Shown here one piece after another: positions 1-13,165 of a DNA stretch of 64,000 nucleotides (position 1 is its first letter; the number at the start of each line of letters is the position of its first letter). The notes under the pieces are model-generated. The model did no database searches, was not told where the DNA came from, and was given only the letters and a program-made list of their open reading frames with translations. The stretch comes from Perca fluviatilis (taxonomy: Eukaryota > Chordata > Actinopteri > Perciformes > Percidae). The stretch spans positions 21,384,169 through 21,448,168 of the forward strand of contig NC_053126.1 of NCBI RefSeq assembly GCF_010015445.1, in the 5' to 3' direction. The position numbers and the translations under genes are program-made.

Positions 1-1689
1 GGATTTGCTGGTCTACCGCTGGTCTACCGCTGCTAGATCGGTTTGTGTGACTTTGGTGATGTAAAGGGTTATTATATAAGGACTATTACTTTAAAAAGCA
101 TTATCCTGTCATTTGTATGGTAACACATTATATTTCATAATAAAATATAAAAAAATGGATTTAAACACAGTTACTTTGACAACACTCAAGTTTTATAGAG
201 CTGAGAGTTTCACTAACAGCTTTCTTGGCTGAACTGGGACTTTGAAAACCCACAGAGCAGTCACCACAAAATCAAGAAAGAAACTAATTTGTAAGATTGT
301 GTGTGTTTGTGTTCTTTATGTACAATGCAGCAATTGTGTGAGTAAGTAGAGAGAGAGATAAAAGGAGTATGGGCCGCCTCCATCCCACATCCTCATCCCA
401 TGCCTGTTTTTCAGAGAGGAGAGCCAAGATGAGGAGAGTGAGACCTGGAGCCCATTTATATTCATTACAGAAAGACAGTCTGCTCTCCCTCTGCCAGTCC
501 AGCCTCCATTTCTCTCCATCTCTCTGTCACACACCTCAACACGCCAGGGAGGAGAGTCTGACAAACCAACAGACAAATAGATTCAACTTCCTCTGTATAA
601 ACAAGAGCTAAGCAAGGTGATGCCGCATCTGCCTCCCACATCAGCATGAGAGCCGGAGGCCGCCGGCTACTCCGATACTGACCAGACTGTTACAGCCGCA
701 CCACATCACAAGCTCATGTTAGTCAACACATGATACTCAGCTCATGGTGTAATAAAGCATGTGCCGTGATATTAACTCCATCTGTAAATTTTAAATGGTG
801 ATAGCATATATATTCTGCACATATGTTACCTCCATCTGCAAATCTGATAATGGGAACAGCTTACAATGCATATTTACACTCAAGGACACATTTCTGTTCA
901 TTTGTTTTTCCATCTGTGCTTGTGACAATCTGAATAGCTGGTGACGTCGTCTGCACAGCCATTCCAACCTGCAAGTCTGTCTGTGAAGACAATGCATATT
1001 TAACTGGTTTATTTTCAATACGTCTAGCTGTCGAAGTGTTATTATTAATTCTATATTTAGTACTTATGCAAAAACAAATTACCAGCACTTTTCTTAATGT
1101 TCATATTTAAGGTGTATCTCCTGTAATTTTGAAAATCCTAGGGGTTTATATTCTTCACAGTGACCATTTTGGAATATTCCTACTCATTTTGTCAGGTTCA
1201 GCACTCTACTGTCAGACTGGGATCAATTTCATGTCAGTGTAAACTGAAGTTACATGCTAAATGTCAGTATATTAACTTTTGTGTTAACTATTGGATGTTA
1301 ACATGCTGACGTTTAGCATTTGACATTAAGCTTGTTAGCACGTATTATGTTCAGTATGTATCTGTAAATTATTTGTTTTATCTTATAAATTCTCTTACAA
1401 TAACATTTTCATCGTAGACATTTTGAAGTGAAAAAAGCACAGGGGTGAATAATAAGATGAATTATGGCTGAATGTGTCAACAAGAGATATTCCACTCAAA
1501 ATTGACATTGTCTTCTATTGAACAAGTTTGACACCAACTTCATCCATAATATGATATACTGAACAAGGGGAAATTTACTTTGGCATAAAGATAAGACACT
1601 AATATGTTTCATCATCTATAATATTTTTACAGATCAATATTTCTAAACAACGCTGGTGAGTGTGGCTACACAGAGCCAGTTCATTGTGA
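1..1689. other. Unique non-coding stretch
   Basis: No gene or RNA could be supported here. The sequence is AT-rich and has no long codon-biased open frame. Around 1240-1345 there is a run of words of the type ATGCTAAATG and ATGTTAACATGCTGACG, which resembles a common degenerate fish repeat built from ATGTTAGCATGCTAACA-like units, but it is too weak to bound. Confidence 0.5.
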
Positions 1690-1895
1690 TATAACACAAG
1701 TCCAGCAGCCCGGTGGTTAAGACACATAACATCACTAACTTATTGTAGTGTCTAAAGTTCAATTCCAGCCAGGGACCTTTGTTGCATGTCATACCCCTCT
1801 CTATCCTTATGTTACCTGTCTGATCTCCACTGTCATGATCACATTATGGCAACATCCAAAAAACAAGCCTGTATCTTTACTATCCCTAAAAATAA
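1690..1895 (+). repeat. tRNA-derived SINE fragment
   Basis: The segment contains a degraded B-box-like word (TTCAATTCC near 1759) followed by GGACCTTTGTTGCATGTCAT and a CTCTCT-rich stretch. This order is typical of teleost tRNA-derived SINEs, whose body reads TTTGCTGCATGTCATCCCCTCTCT (recognised from general knowledge). The upstream half has AGCCCGGTGGTTAAGAC in the position of a decayed A box. It ends in an A-rich stretch (CCCTAAAAATAAAG) near 1885-1900. It is old and incapable of pol III transcription as far as can be judged. Confidence 0.6.
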
Positions 1896-2058
1896 AGTCA
1901 CTGTAAAGAGTCCTCCCTTCAAGGAAAAATGCAGGCTGGGTTTTGCCCTGGAAATTTCTATTTAATTAGATGGTTTATACAACTATTGATTTAAAAGGTA
2001 TATAAGATAACTTTACAGTTGCTTTTCAATGTTGAGATGCAGACACTATAATAGCTGG

Positions 2059-2495
2059 CAGTGGTGGAAGAAGTACTCAGATCTTGTAGTAACAGAAGAA
2101 AAACCACAGAGTTACAAGTAAAAGTCCTGCATTAAATCTTTACTAGTAAGTACATACGTATAGGCATCAAAATATACTTAAAGTACCAAAAGTAAAGTAC
2201 CTATTATGGAAAATAGCCAATTTCATTCAATATATTATATAACCATATCATAATTATTGATGCTGCTAAAGGTAACTACTTACTTTATGTATTCCACCTG
2301 CTGGGTAGCCTGGGAATTTCCCCCCAGGGATCCATTAAGTTTTATCTTAACCTACAATTATACATCATCATTTATTTATTTATTTATTGTGTTTTGTATT
2401 ACACCTGCAAAGTAACTTAAGTTATCAGATAACTGTAGTGGAGTAAAAGTAGAAAGTAGCGAAAAATGGAAATAATCAAGTAAAGTACAAACACT
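2059..2495. mobile_element. CAGTGGTGG-type MITE, 3'-truncated
   Basis: Begins with CAGTGGTGGAAGAAGTACTC and continues through the words ACAAGTAAAAGTCCTGCATT, AAAGTACC and AGTGGAGTAAAAGTAGAAAG that characterise this very common fish nonautonomous DNA element (hAT-like). The matching inverted end TTCCACCACTG is missing; similarity stops after AAGTAAAGTACAAAC at about 2493. An internal (TTTA)n tract lies at about 2369-2389. Other copies in this window lie at 40216-40649, 40817-46781 (split) and 47694-48116, which allows internal comparison. Confidence 0.75.
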
Positions 2496-2761
2496 TTCAC
2501 ATGCAGCTCCATCAATAGATTAGTATGAAATAGTTAAGTTTATCTAAAAAATCCTTCAGTATGGCCATATGGCAGGGACTTTAGGCAACCAGGCCTGCTG
2601 TGAAATAGGAGGTGAAGAGTGACAAAACAGAGAGATGGAAAGCCTTCTGGAATTCATTACAGCTATTGCTGAGACTCTCAAAAAGAGGAAATAAATGTAT
2701 CATAAAAAAGACTAAAGAGAAACACAGACTTCACTCTACACGTGAGCACACAATCACTTAC

Positions 2762-2764
<3 letters not shown>

Positions 2765-2801
<37 letters not shown>
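2765..2801. repeat. (CA)n microsatellite
   Basis: Uninterrupted CA dinucleotide tract of about 18 units, followed by ATACACCC. Confidence 0.97.
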
Positions 2802-2806
<5 letters not shown>

Positions 2807-5577
2807 CCTAACTTGCTAAATGAAAGGGAAACCTCAATTACAGAGAACTTCCAACTAGCCTCTCCCTCAGGGAACCACTTCCTACTGGAAGATAAGGTAA
2901 ATGGGTGGCACGGTGCAGAGACACCACCACCAGGAGGACAGGGGGTGGAGCTGTGTGATTTGGCTGCTGCAGAAAAGGAAGGGATCACATCAGGGATCCT
3001 GGAGTGTTTAGAGGGTCACCTTGTGCGACAATAGGCAGCAAGCGAAACAGTGAGGTACAGAGACGGGCTGCAGAGTTTAGAGGGACAGGCTACAAAGACT
3101 GAAATCATGCCAAAAAGCTGAGGGTTAGTGACTGAGTGTTGCAGCTTTGAGCGCATGTGTGACGCATTTCTGAACGTAAAACAAGTGCCCACATGCTAGC
3201 TCACCTTTCCACAGCTTAAAGAGTCAACCCTCTGCTCTGTTAACAAACCCCCCCACCATCACTGTCCTCTTCCCTCCAGTGCTGGTGAGAAATCTGACAG
3301 ATGGTTAATGCAGCCTGTTCATTATGAGGTCCGATGGCATTAAAAGTGGACGGGAGCTGCAATGAAAGCTTACAGGGAGCATGTGCAGACGCATCCAGGG
3401 GATCAGCAAGATTGATCAAGTGAAGTAGCTGACTCCCATTTCTAAAAATCATACATAGCTGGCTGGAGGTGCACTCCCTGTCAAATAAGCGCGCGCACAC
3501 ACACACACACACACAGGGATCATATGACGGAAGTGATTCCAACTCTCTGTTATGACAGATTCAGGAGTTTCGGCATCAGACATGAGAGAGGAAAGCAGTG
3601 CAGAGGAAAACCTTAACTATATGAGAAGCTGCCGCAGGTGAGACTGGCAAGCAAAAACAGGCAGAGGGAAGGAGAAATTCCTCTCAGGAGTGAGTGAAAG
3701 ACACACACGTGTGAAAAAGGCTGGATGTGGAGCATGTATGAAAACATGTCTGCTGTAGAACAGTGTCTGTCCATCTTGCCCGAGGCACTGCTGATAGCCC
3801 TGACACTCAGTCAGAGAGGGTGAAAACAGGGATAAGAGAATGCCGGGAACAGTGGGCACACATGCATGACAGGGCTGAGTGCGAACTGGGGAGACACTGG
3901 AGTGTGTCGGATCCAGGGCCGCAGGAGGTGTGATGGATTAAGAGGCGCTGGCAGAGACAGAGGCCCTCCCACCGTGGAGCAAACCCCGGAGAAAGAACAT
4001 CACCATCCCTCTCCACATCGCTGATGGTCTCCTTGCTCGATCTCTTTCTTCTGCCTCCTTATTTCTCCCCTTTTTTAAACCTAAACTCTCCCATTTCCTC
4101 TGCCTCTCTTAAACTCAGTTTTGCTTTAAAACCGGGCAACCATGCCAGCACCACACTTTTTTCTTACTGCTTCAGTCCCACGTTATGATCACATTTCCTA
4201 CTTTCAAAGATATGAAATTGAGAAAAGTATTAATTTGTGTAGCTAAGATAACAGAAATTACCATAAGAAGTCTCACATCAAGAAAGTGAGACAGCTTATC
4301 CCAAATGATTACCATAATGTTAATATCCTAGCTGCACTTCACATCATTAAGTCTACCTATCACTACTATGGTTGGTAATATTAATTAACTGAATCCTGGT
4401 GTCACCTTAAGATATAAGCAGTCATTGCATTGATGTTTTGGACTACATTTCTAAGAGATCACTTAACACAGTGTTGCTAGTAGTTTGACGAAAGACTGAC
4501 AGCAGTTACCAAAATACAAAAAGACTATAAAGTGGCACAAAGTATAGTCATGCCAAAAACCATCATATCTTTTATTAAGTTAAATCATAACGATATCATT
4601 ACTCTATAACTTTTTTGATTATTCAAACATGCCACATAGGAAGCAGTGCAATGGTAAAACCTTGGTGACATGAGAGAAAAAAATCTCAGCTCGCATCGCT
4701 GCATCATCATTCATCATTTGATATAATCAATGGCCTACAGTGGCTCGAAGCTGTCTAGCCTTACGCAATTCAAGAGTTGAAAAAGACAAAGAAGAGAGGT
4801 TTTTTTGTCAGCATTTGGCCCTTGCCATCATCCTTTCGACTCTCTCCCTATCTCTCCATCCTTTCTGATCTTCCACAAAGCTGTTTCGCTCATTTGCAGA
4901 GCTGACCAGCTGCTGTGTGACTCAGTGTCTCTATAAAAAGGTCCAAAAAAAGTCTAAATGTAAACACAAACAAAAGAGCAGCTCCAAAAAAACACTTACC
5001 TACACATTTAAACAAGTTATTTACTTTAACTATAGTAATGTTGGTCTCTGTACATTCCCCGTATTTGCCACAAAGCTGCAATCTGTGAATGAATGTCTGA
5101 TAAGTAAGTGCATGATCTGCTTTATTACATACACAACACCTTTACTGCAATGCCTTTCATTCTCATCACATCACACATTCTAATCAATCTATCTGCATAC
5201 TATTGTCTTAATATGTTGCACACTTGAAGCTTGAAACATCCAATATGACATATTTAATAAGACCGACTTGCAAGAAAGATAAAGGGCTCATTTGATGGAC
5301 ACAATCCTTTAAAAACCCTGCACAGCTGCTGTACTCGCAGTGTTAACAGTCTTGCGGTTTACACACACAACCCTTAGATAAGACCATGTGTGTACATGTG
5401 TGAACAAAAACATAATGCCATCCTGCAGGGAAAAAAATCCAGACTGGAGCTTTAATTCCCACATGTAAAGCCTTTCAGTCTGCGCTCTTGCAATTTGTCC
5501 TTACACGCTACTCCAATGTGATCAATTAGCCCTCTTACGTATGAGAAAACATAACACTTCTACACAAGCACAGACAG

Positions 5578-5579
<2 letters not shown>

Positions 5580-5614
<35 letters not shown>
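5580..5614. repeat. (AC)n microsatellite
   Basis: Uninterrupted AC tract of about 17 units between CAGACAGAA and GCAGACAGAG. Confidence 0.97.
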
Positions 5615-5615
<1 letters not shown>

Positions 5616-7177
5616 CAGACAGAGCCACATCCACTGTGAAAATTTGAGACTTGAAAAAATAGAAATGATATGTTCTGAGGCAGACATCAAACCACAGTGG
5701 GCCCATGTAGCCAAGATAACAATAGAAAAGTGCTTTCTAAATGACAAAATGATACTGGCTGCAGCAAGTCCACAGCTCACTTTCACTCACTGTGTTGCTC
5801 TAAAACACAGGCACTCACTGAAACACAGTAAAGTCTGTCTAACCATCAAAATAAAAATCCTTTTTGACAATATATATTTCTTCCTTTTCTCTGAACTAAG
5901 CGGCTAGAGAACAATATCTGTGCAACATTTGCAAGCACCCACTGAGATAAAGCTTCTTTCACCTTCATACACACGACTACTGGATGTGCTCCTACGTATT
6001 ATCCGGCCGGTTTGTTTTCTGCCCTGCAGAGGCTTCTCCGCATGAAGTTTCATTCTGATGAAGTGAGCCGAGCTTGGAGCAAAATGGAAGAGTGAATGGA
6101 GGGGAGAGGGAGTTGTTTTGTTAATGCACTCAGTGCAATGATGCAATTTATAATTAAAATGCAAATAGAACGACAAGGAGTCTCTCTTCACCTTGTTTTC
6201 ACTTTACTCCAACATTCTCAGGGGAGGCCCATCTCTGCCTGGGATCAATGTATCCAAGCCAGTAAATCAATATTCATACGAAGCGCTGAAATCAATTTGA
6301 GATTTAGGCTACACAGTACAAGTGACTGCTTAACTGAGAGAAAACTTGAGATGCATGGAAAGACTCATCCCAGCCTGTGGCTATAAACCATGTTTCTACT
6401 TTGTTATGATGATGTGTGAAGGATCTTTAAAAGCTCACATCCCTAAACTGAAGGCTAAAAGCAATTACTTCGACAAAAAGAAAACACAGGCCTGCCTGAC
6501 ACATCCGCCATTGGCTCGTCTCTGTTTTGACTATAGCTTATCACAATAGGTGGCTCAAAGATCCCCTAAGCTTCAATCTCAACAAACAACAAAGATAAAC
6601 GATGTGGAATGAATCATTTGGGGGAGTTTTAATTCATGTGTGCCTGACAGAGAAAACATGGGGGGAAGTGGAGAGGAGGCCTTTTTTAGTGGTTGTCCTT
6701 CAGCGTGACTTTGTCATGTAACACATTTCCAGCTCAATTATCTGCATCCAGTGGATTTCAAACACATTCAGCAAGGACCAGAGAGCTTGGTAATTAGCAG
6801 GAGCCCTGGCTCATAAGGGGTCCAAAAACAAAGCCTGTCTTTAGCGCTATCTTTATCCCCTCCGCTTGTCTAATCTCCTCTGATCCTTCTCTTATCACAG
6901 AGTGTGTTGGACATCATGTATGCACTCAGTCAATGCCTTTATAGACAAACAGGTCTCAGCTTTTATAGACTAACGCATGATGCAAAATTAGATATCTGAT
7001 CCAAGAATAGAAAACAAATGAACCTGACAGTGGCTTACTAATGACGATACCGTATGCAACATAAAACACATTTATGTCATTTCAGTTATCTCTGAAATAC
7101 TGAGCACAATGTGTCAAGTAAAACGTGTTTTCGTACATCCCAAAAAATGTATAAACACAAAAATATAGTATGTATAC

Positions 7178-7595
7178 TAGGGCTGGGTATCGTTTTAAAA
7201 ATGACGGTGTCAGTACCCTTAAAGGGATACCAATAGAGTACCTCACTTGATTTTTCTACTCTATTCGATACCCATCACGTGAATGGCAAAGGTATAATGG
7301 CACCACCGCTCCTCCCCATCCAAATGATCTTTTGAAAGTTTTCACATTATTAAAATAACTGTACAAAACTGTACATTGAAGTATTATTTGGGACCAATCA
7401 CACCTCACATTAAATTGAAGAATGCTTGCAGTGATTGGCTGCGAGCAAAACCATAAAAAAGTCATGTTTTTCTAGATCTGGGTACAAAAAGGATCGGATA
7501 CAGGTAACGTTTGACTGGAGAAGTTTCGATACTATTGGTACTGGGTTATTTCGGTCAATACCTTCAAGGTATTGAGTACCGATTGCCCAACACTA
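7178..7595. mobile_element. hAT-type MITE with 8-bp target duplication
   Basis: A 418-bp element bounded by the inverted ends TAGGGCTGGGTATCG (left) and CAATCGGTACTC-type sequence reading TAGTGTTGGGCAATCGG on the minus strand (right). It is flanked by ATGTATAC (7170-7177) and ATGTATTC (7596-7603), an 8-bp duplication with one mismatch, which is the hallmark of hAT insertion. The inside has imperfect terminal palindromes (GTACC/GGTACT) and no coding capacity, so it is nonautonomous. TAGGG[C/A]TGGG ends recur in other hAT pieces in this window. Confidence 0.88.
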
Positions 7596-7603
7596 ATGTA
7601 TTC

Positions 7604-10600
7604 TCACAGAATGTTGTCTATAGAGTAGAACAAAGGAGTCCTAATGAATATTTGTTGGGACAAACTTGCCGGAGGAGCTTTATAAACCATCAATAACTAC
7701 AACACACTCTGAATCCAGCCTGATATTGTCCTGATTTCCTAAGATATAAGAACGTATTGTGATGACATTTCACACAGAAATACAGCATTATGCAAAAAAT
7801 CGATTCAATGTTCAGTCATGACAGGATAAGAATTCCAAATATAAAGGTTGAAACCATGTCAGACTTTGGTCAACAAACCTCCTTCTCATGTTGTTTCCAT
7901 TTTAATTATGGTTTGAAATCATCACAAGTCAGCTTGTTCTGGCACAGGAATGTCGCCTTAGGTAAAACTGATTTCATTCTCTCCCCAGATCCATATAAAG
8001 GTTCATTTCAGCAAGGGACAATTTCATCTTCCCTTCACCCTCCCCACCTTTCACTCCAATGCTTTGTCCAGAATCACTCCCTATTTGCTACCCAGTGTAC
8101 TAAACTTGCATTCAGCCATTTCATTTGAGAGTCTGAATTCTATGTCTAACATTTAAGTACTATAAAGCCATAAAAAAATCCCTCAGTGGAACACAAAATG
8201 TATAATTCAATGGTTCGCTGCTGCTCCTAAGAGGACAATGGTGACAAAATAACGATGCATGATTAGTGTCAAAAATCTCATAACACAGCAAAGTATTGAA
8301 TGTTTAAAATGTTTAATATATAGAGAATAGTGGATGAGTAAATAAGTGAGCAATTTCAGAAACCAGTGGGGTTTTACTCGCTTTTTTTCCCTCCATTTTC
8401 TCCTCACCATTTCCTCCCTTCTTTCCAACAATTATAATGATGAACTTTGCCAGCAGCAGTACAAGTCACTGAATTTGTGAGATGTTATCTTATATAGTGT
8501 GTGTGCAAGAGAAAAAGAGTGGTGTGGGCAAACCTGGTGTGGATCTCCATTTAAGTTAACCGTTTTGGGCCAAAACTGGCATTTTTCCACACAACAGCCC
8601 CTCTTCACCGCAGGGGACGATATTCCTGCTTCTTACCAGATGTCACATCTAATCTCTCTCTCACATCTGAGACCATTCAGCAGTAAGCGCTGAAGCAGGG
8701 AACCGCTGCACAGGGTCATCGAAAGCGGTGGTCCTGGGTCATCGTTTGTTGAGACGGTCCTCCCAAGAAAAATGACAGAATCACTTGTTTCAGCAAATGC
8801 ACCAAAACAACATCATGTTAACGTTCAAGTGCCCTATATGCTACAATATGTAACATGCAATTAGGTGTTTCCATCAGCTCTATGGAGGTGAATAAATTGG
8901 CTTCCTACTTGAGACACAGATTACAGATCAACAACAAAGGTTTTTAGTCTTCAGAAACCCAGAAATACAAGGCAGGATGTTATTCTCCTCTGCTGTCTAC
9001 TGATGTGAGGCCGGGTTTCATAACACCCAAAGATGGAAACAAAGACAAACAACAAGTAATAATGTGATTCACATTACAACAATTTTATATTCAATTATTA
9101 AAGGCATCTATTGCATTATTTATTTATTATTATAACACAGTTTGTCAACCAAGAAAGACATTTTATCAGAGGGGGTTTCATGCTTTTTCTCATTCAGTGG
9201 AGACACAGAATTCCCATATATCCCCTTACACCGTATGGAACCCGGGGCAGAGACTCACAGACTGTTGAGGCGATTTGGAGACAGGGAGACAGGTACACAC
9301 GGTGCTCTCTGTCTTATTGCACTGCTGTTGCTCTTTTCAGTGAAAGGAAGGAAGTGGAAAGGTAGCTGCGCTAATAAGTTCAGTTCTATCCATCGGTTGC
9401 ACTTGGTACGACAAGGGTTACTCCTTTGTGTGCCCCAACGTCACTCTGCCTCCTAATTACCACATTTACACACACATACACTTGCACACACATGCTCACA
9501 TTCATTTATATTCAGGGAGAATTTTAAATGCTCTCTATTAAATTCATAAAAGATGGATCGTCATTTAAAACCCAAAGTGATCTCCTCACCTTTTATACAT
9601 TGTTATCTATACATTAAAGAGCACATACATTATACAGTGAGGGCTAAAAATGAGCCGTCTCACTCTGAAAAGTGTCAAACCACAGCCTTGATAATAAAAA
9701 GGGAAATGCCAGTAATACTAAGCAGAGAAAAATATTGCTGCTCAGATGAACCATTAAAAGTAAAAGGAAACTTTTAAAATAGAATCATCAGCAAAACCTG
9801 TCTCAAGCAATACAGATTGAATTTCACAAATAATTCAGATGAATGAGCATGAGTCTGTACTTGTTGCTCACAGTGTTTCTCACATCATTGCTAATTATGC
9901 ATATTTATAAAGTAGAAGTATATCCCATTTGCATGGCATACAGTATGTTAATATGGTTTCAATGACACTGCTATGAATGTGACTTTCTCTTTAGGAGATA
10001 CATGACATTAAAAATGCTAAATGTTTCAATATTTACATATAATTTTCAGGTGACATTTTCAATATTCACAACTTGAAGAACCCTGGTTGAGATAGTGGTG
10101 GGTGTTGAGTGCTTGCAGTCAGACGTCTGTTTAGATACTGGCACCTAAATGCCAACCTCTATCCTTGCAGTACTGAAGTGGAAAAGACGGCAGCCACAAG
10201 CTGATGCCAGGCAACTGTGAATGTGTCTTATCGTCCGTATTAATCAGTCAGCAGTCGGATTTGAGATCAGTTCATTACCTGCACACAGGGGCTTACAGAA
10301 AAAGCCAGCATGAAGGAATCAAATCCGAACTCCCACGACATTATTAAGATAACACCTTCAAAATAACTGCTGGTGTTAGTAAAGGTGACAAAACCCTGTA
10401 TGTCATCCTCCAAATCCAAGCTTTCCTAATCTATGTGAAGGTTACATGTGTTCCCCGCAATATTCTTTGCAGCGCTGAGCCTTTTGGAGGGTCATTAGAT
10501 GGTGCCTGGTGCCGTGGTCGGTTCTGAAAGCAGGAAATGCCAAGCAGATAAAGCTGCTAGACTACCACAAACACAAACACACACACACACACACAGTGGC

Positions 10601-11817
10601 ATTTCAGATCTCTGCAGTGAATCTGGGACTGTGACCAACAGTTATGCTCGGAATCCAAGCCTTCCTAATTTATCTCACTCTCTTTCTCTAAGAGCACTCC
10701 TGCCACTATACCAAACTTCCAGCACTAAACCTCATCTTCTCTGCCTATTCTGCAATTGGAAATGACCATGTTAACTATTCAACACGTTTCATCTTTTGAC
10801 TAAATGGCCCTCACATCAGGCTGCCTTTGGTGGCCACCACCTCTGAGATTATCACTCTCTAATGAAGTCGTTTGAGTCAGGCAGGCACATTCCAATCTCT
10901 GAACGGCCAGTCAAAAGCACCGGGGAGACATTCTCTGCTCCAGCAGATGTCAAGATGATGGCAACAACGGACAGTGATGGACGGAGGGACAGAGGCAGAT
11001 AAACATAGAAAGAGAGTGAAAAAAACAGTGGGGAGCAAGACAACATTTATCTTAGACCATGTTAAATATATAAATACATAACAATAATAGGAGATTGTAA
11101 TAGAGGAAAAGTAGGAAAAAAATGGATCAAGCTAAAATTAAAAGCTGAAGGAACCTGCCTTTTCCTTACTCTGATATATCTAAACAGACAGGGGTTTTTT
11201 TTGTCCACAGAATATGACCAATGAGAAAAAGAGTAAGAAAAAAACAAAGAAGCAGGAACGTTCTGACAGACAGAAACTGAGAAAGCAAGGCAAACAAGTA
11301 AGACAGATGTCCAAACAAATCACAGTCCAGTCGCTGTAACTTTGGATAAGCAAGATGGACTTGTCTTGAAGAAGTTACTGAAGTAACCAAAAGAGGCATT
11401 TTCTTCAGAGTAATTTAAAGAATTTCCAAATGCCAATGTTTCTATGTAGAGTTCACTGTTAGACGCCATCATCCATTTGATTATACCCATAAACCTTTGG
11501 ATTTTAGAATAATTTCCTGTTGTTGATATTTACTCCCAAAGAGCTGCTACAATTTAAATAATGTGAAGAGCCGCAGTTTTAAGACATGCTGGTGTGGTCA
11601 TTTGTTGGCATTACGTTATCTACAGTAAAAATGTTTCAGAGATGTTATTAAGAGATAGGTGTGGAAGGAAGAAAAACAAACAGTGAGGAAGGAAAGGATA
11701 TCCAATAAGAGACAAGTAAGAAAAGAAAAAAAAAAAAGTGTGAAAAAATTCCAGCTGAGCAATAAACAAGCATGAAACAGTGCAGTCCTGTGGTACATCT
11801 ATATTGTAGTGGTCTTT
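7604..11817. other. Long unique non-coding stretch
   Basis: No gene, RNA or clear transposon boundary could be supported. Short CA tracts occur near 10568-10596. The open frames of 60 to 112 codons in this span lack domains and codon bias. Confidence 0.45.
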
Positions 11818-11820
11818 AAA

Positions 11821-12147
11821 TGTGCTGTAGGTAGGATTGGTAAGATCCAGGACTTAGCCAAAGAATTTGAACATATCGACAACTTCTCAGTCCCTCCCCC
11901 CCTTTCTGCTAAAGCCCAAACGGTCTCCTAAGCCCCTCCCCCCACAAGGGAGAATAAATGCGTGTGCATGAGCAGTGATTGACACGCAGTTAGACACCCC
12001 CCCGGCCATGATTGGAGCATCTGAACAGGGAGCTGTGGATTTTTGCATATCGGACTACAGGCTGGAGGTGGTGCCAGCTTCATATAGTTCTACTGGAACA
12101 TAGGGTCAGTTTCAGCAAATATGACAGAAAGTTACCTACTGCAAGTA
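11821..12147. repeat. Interspersed DNA-element-like repeat
   Basis: Words such as TGCTGTAGGTAGGATTGG, CCCTCCCCCCC, GTCTCCTAAGCCCCTCCC, GGGAGAATAAATGCGTG and ATTGACACGCAGTTAGACAC match a repeat I recognise as common in percomorph genomes. The ends are loosely inverted: TGCTGTAGGTAG on the left and TGCAGTAGGTAA on the minus strand at the right (CAAATATGACAGAAAGTTACCTACTGCA). No coding capacity and no clear target duplication were found, so the class is uncertain. Confidence 0.55.
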
Positions 12148-12403
12148 TGGTATCAAACTCAATTTAGGCTACCATAAAGGCATCCGGCAATGATTTCCAA
12201 AAAACATTGTAACCAATATGAAAATTACAGCTGTTGTAAGGCGTGAATTTAATGCGTTGATGATTCATCGGTTAGTTAAAAGTGCATAAGCACACATTTT
12301 CACTTGTTTTTAGCTTTAAGGCTATTTGTTTAAACTTGACAAATACTAACTTAATTTTACTTAACTTAATTGATAACTTTTAATACAGAACTGTCATGAT
12401 TTC

Positions 12404-12590
12404 GGGGCGGTCTCTAGCTCACCCAGTAAGAGCATTCGCCCCTTGTGGTTGAGTCCTGCAGCGGTGCGGGTTCGAAACCGACCTGCTGCCGTTGGCCGCG
12501 TCATCCCCCCATCTCTCTCCCCCCTTTCAAGTCTATGGCACCTTTGGGGATAAGCGGTAATTGCAGGTGTGTTTTTGGATCTCATTTCCC
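12404..12590 (+). repeat. tRNA-derived SINE
   Basis: An A-box-like stretch TAGCTCACCCAGTAAGAGC starts at 12415 and a perfect B box GGTTCGAAACC lies at 12469-12479, about 40 bases apart, as in a tRNA-like pol III promoter. Downstream come GTTGGCCGCGTCATCCCCCC and CTCTCTCCC, the usual body of teleost tRNA SINEs. The A/B spacing and the tRNA-unrelated tail show that it is a SINE and not a working tRNA gene. The 3' end is not sharply defined. Confidence 0.8.
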
Positions 12591-12603
12591 AGACATCGCA
12601 ACG

Positions 12604-12665
12604 CTGTGAGTTGAAGCGTTAAGTCTGTGAGTTGAAGCCTGAGTCTGTGAGTTGAAGAGCCCAGT
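12604..12665. repeat. Three-copy 20-bp imperfect tandem repeat
   Basis: The core TCTGTGAGTTGAAG (first copy GCTGTGAGTTGAAG) occurs three times at a spacing of about 20 bases (12604, 12625, 12645), with variable 6-base linkers (CGTTAA, CCTGAG, AGCCCA). It directly follows the SINE, so it may be a locally expanded tail or target sequence. Confidence 0.75.
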
Positions 12666-12784
12666 CTGTTGCGTTAGCTTCGCCTACCCTCTCTGGTGGA
12701 CCAACCATTGCTGGGTGATGCAAAACGCATCACTAATTGGGCACCGCTTGTGATTTTTCCCAGGAATGTCACCACAGACAGTTC

Positions 12785-13165
12785 GCAAAACTTAGATTGA
12801 TATAAAGTGTATAGCACATTTCAAACTTGAAAAACTGAAATACTCTACAAGGGGCTCAGTGCAATATTCCTTAGAGTCTGGAAGCCCTTCCTCTCTTACT
12901 TTGAACAAATGATTGTATCCATCAGTAAGCATAGATTCCCTGAACCCACCCCCACCCCTTTTTTCTTTCTTTTTTTTCTTGATTTTCTGTGATGTGTGTT
13001 GTCTTATTTCATCATGTGGTATTATATGTATGTTAATCTGTTTGTATGTAGAGCTTAGTGTATAGCGCGTAGTGTTTTTTCACTGAGGTGTTAATTACTA
13101 TGATTTGTGTTGTGATAAGTAAATAAGTATGTTGGAAAATTCAATAAAAAGATTTAAAATAATAA
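12785..13165 (+). mobile_element. 5'-truncated L1-like LINE 3' end
   Basis: The plus strand encodes, around 12857-12915, the residues FLRVWKPFLSYFEQ, preceded in another frame by KLEKLKYS. This resembles the C-terminus of fish L1-type ORF2 proteins. It is followed by a pyrimidine-rich 3' region and ends with AATTCAATAAAAAGATTTAAAA, a polyadenylation-like signal with an A-rich tail. Only the last few hundred bases of the LINE remain, and a frame change lies between the two protein blocks. Confidence 0.55.

Larger units (their letters stand above)
2496..7169. other. Long unique non-coding stretch
   Basis: No gene was supported. It holds three CA microsatellites (2765-2801, 3491-3514, 5580-5614). 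Two segments look denser in transcription-factor-like words than their surroundings: 6115-6175, which has the octamer ATGCAAAT at 6159-6166 next to TAATTAAA, and 6590-6890, with GGTAATTAGCAGGAGC. These are possible regulatory segments but nothing in the sequence proves it. Open frames here (for example 140 codons at 2612-3034) cross the CA repeat and show no domain. Confidence 0.4.

Noticed and set aside
12404..12490. Possible tRNA gene with A and B boxes
   Set aside because: No acceptor-stem pairing or anticodon arm could be recognised and the downstream body is that of a SINE.
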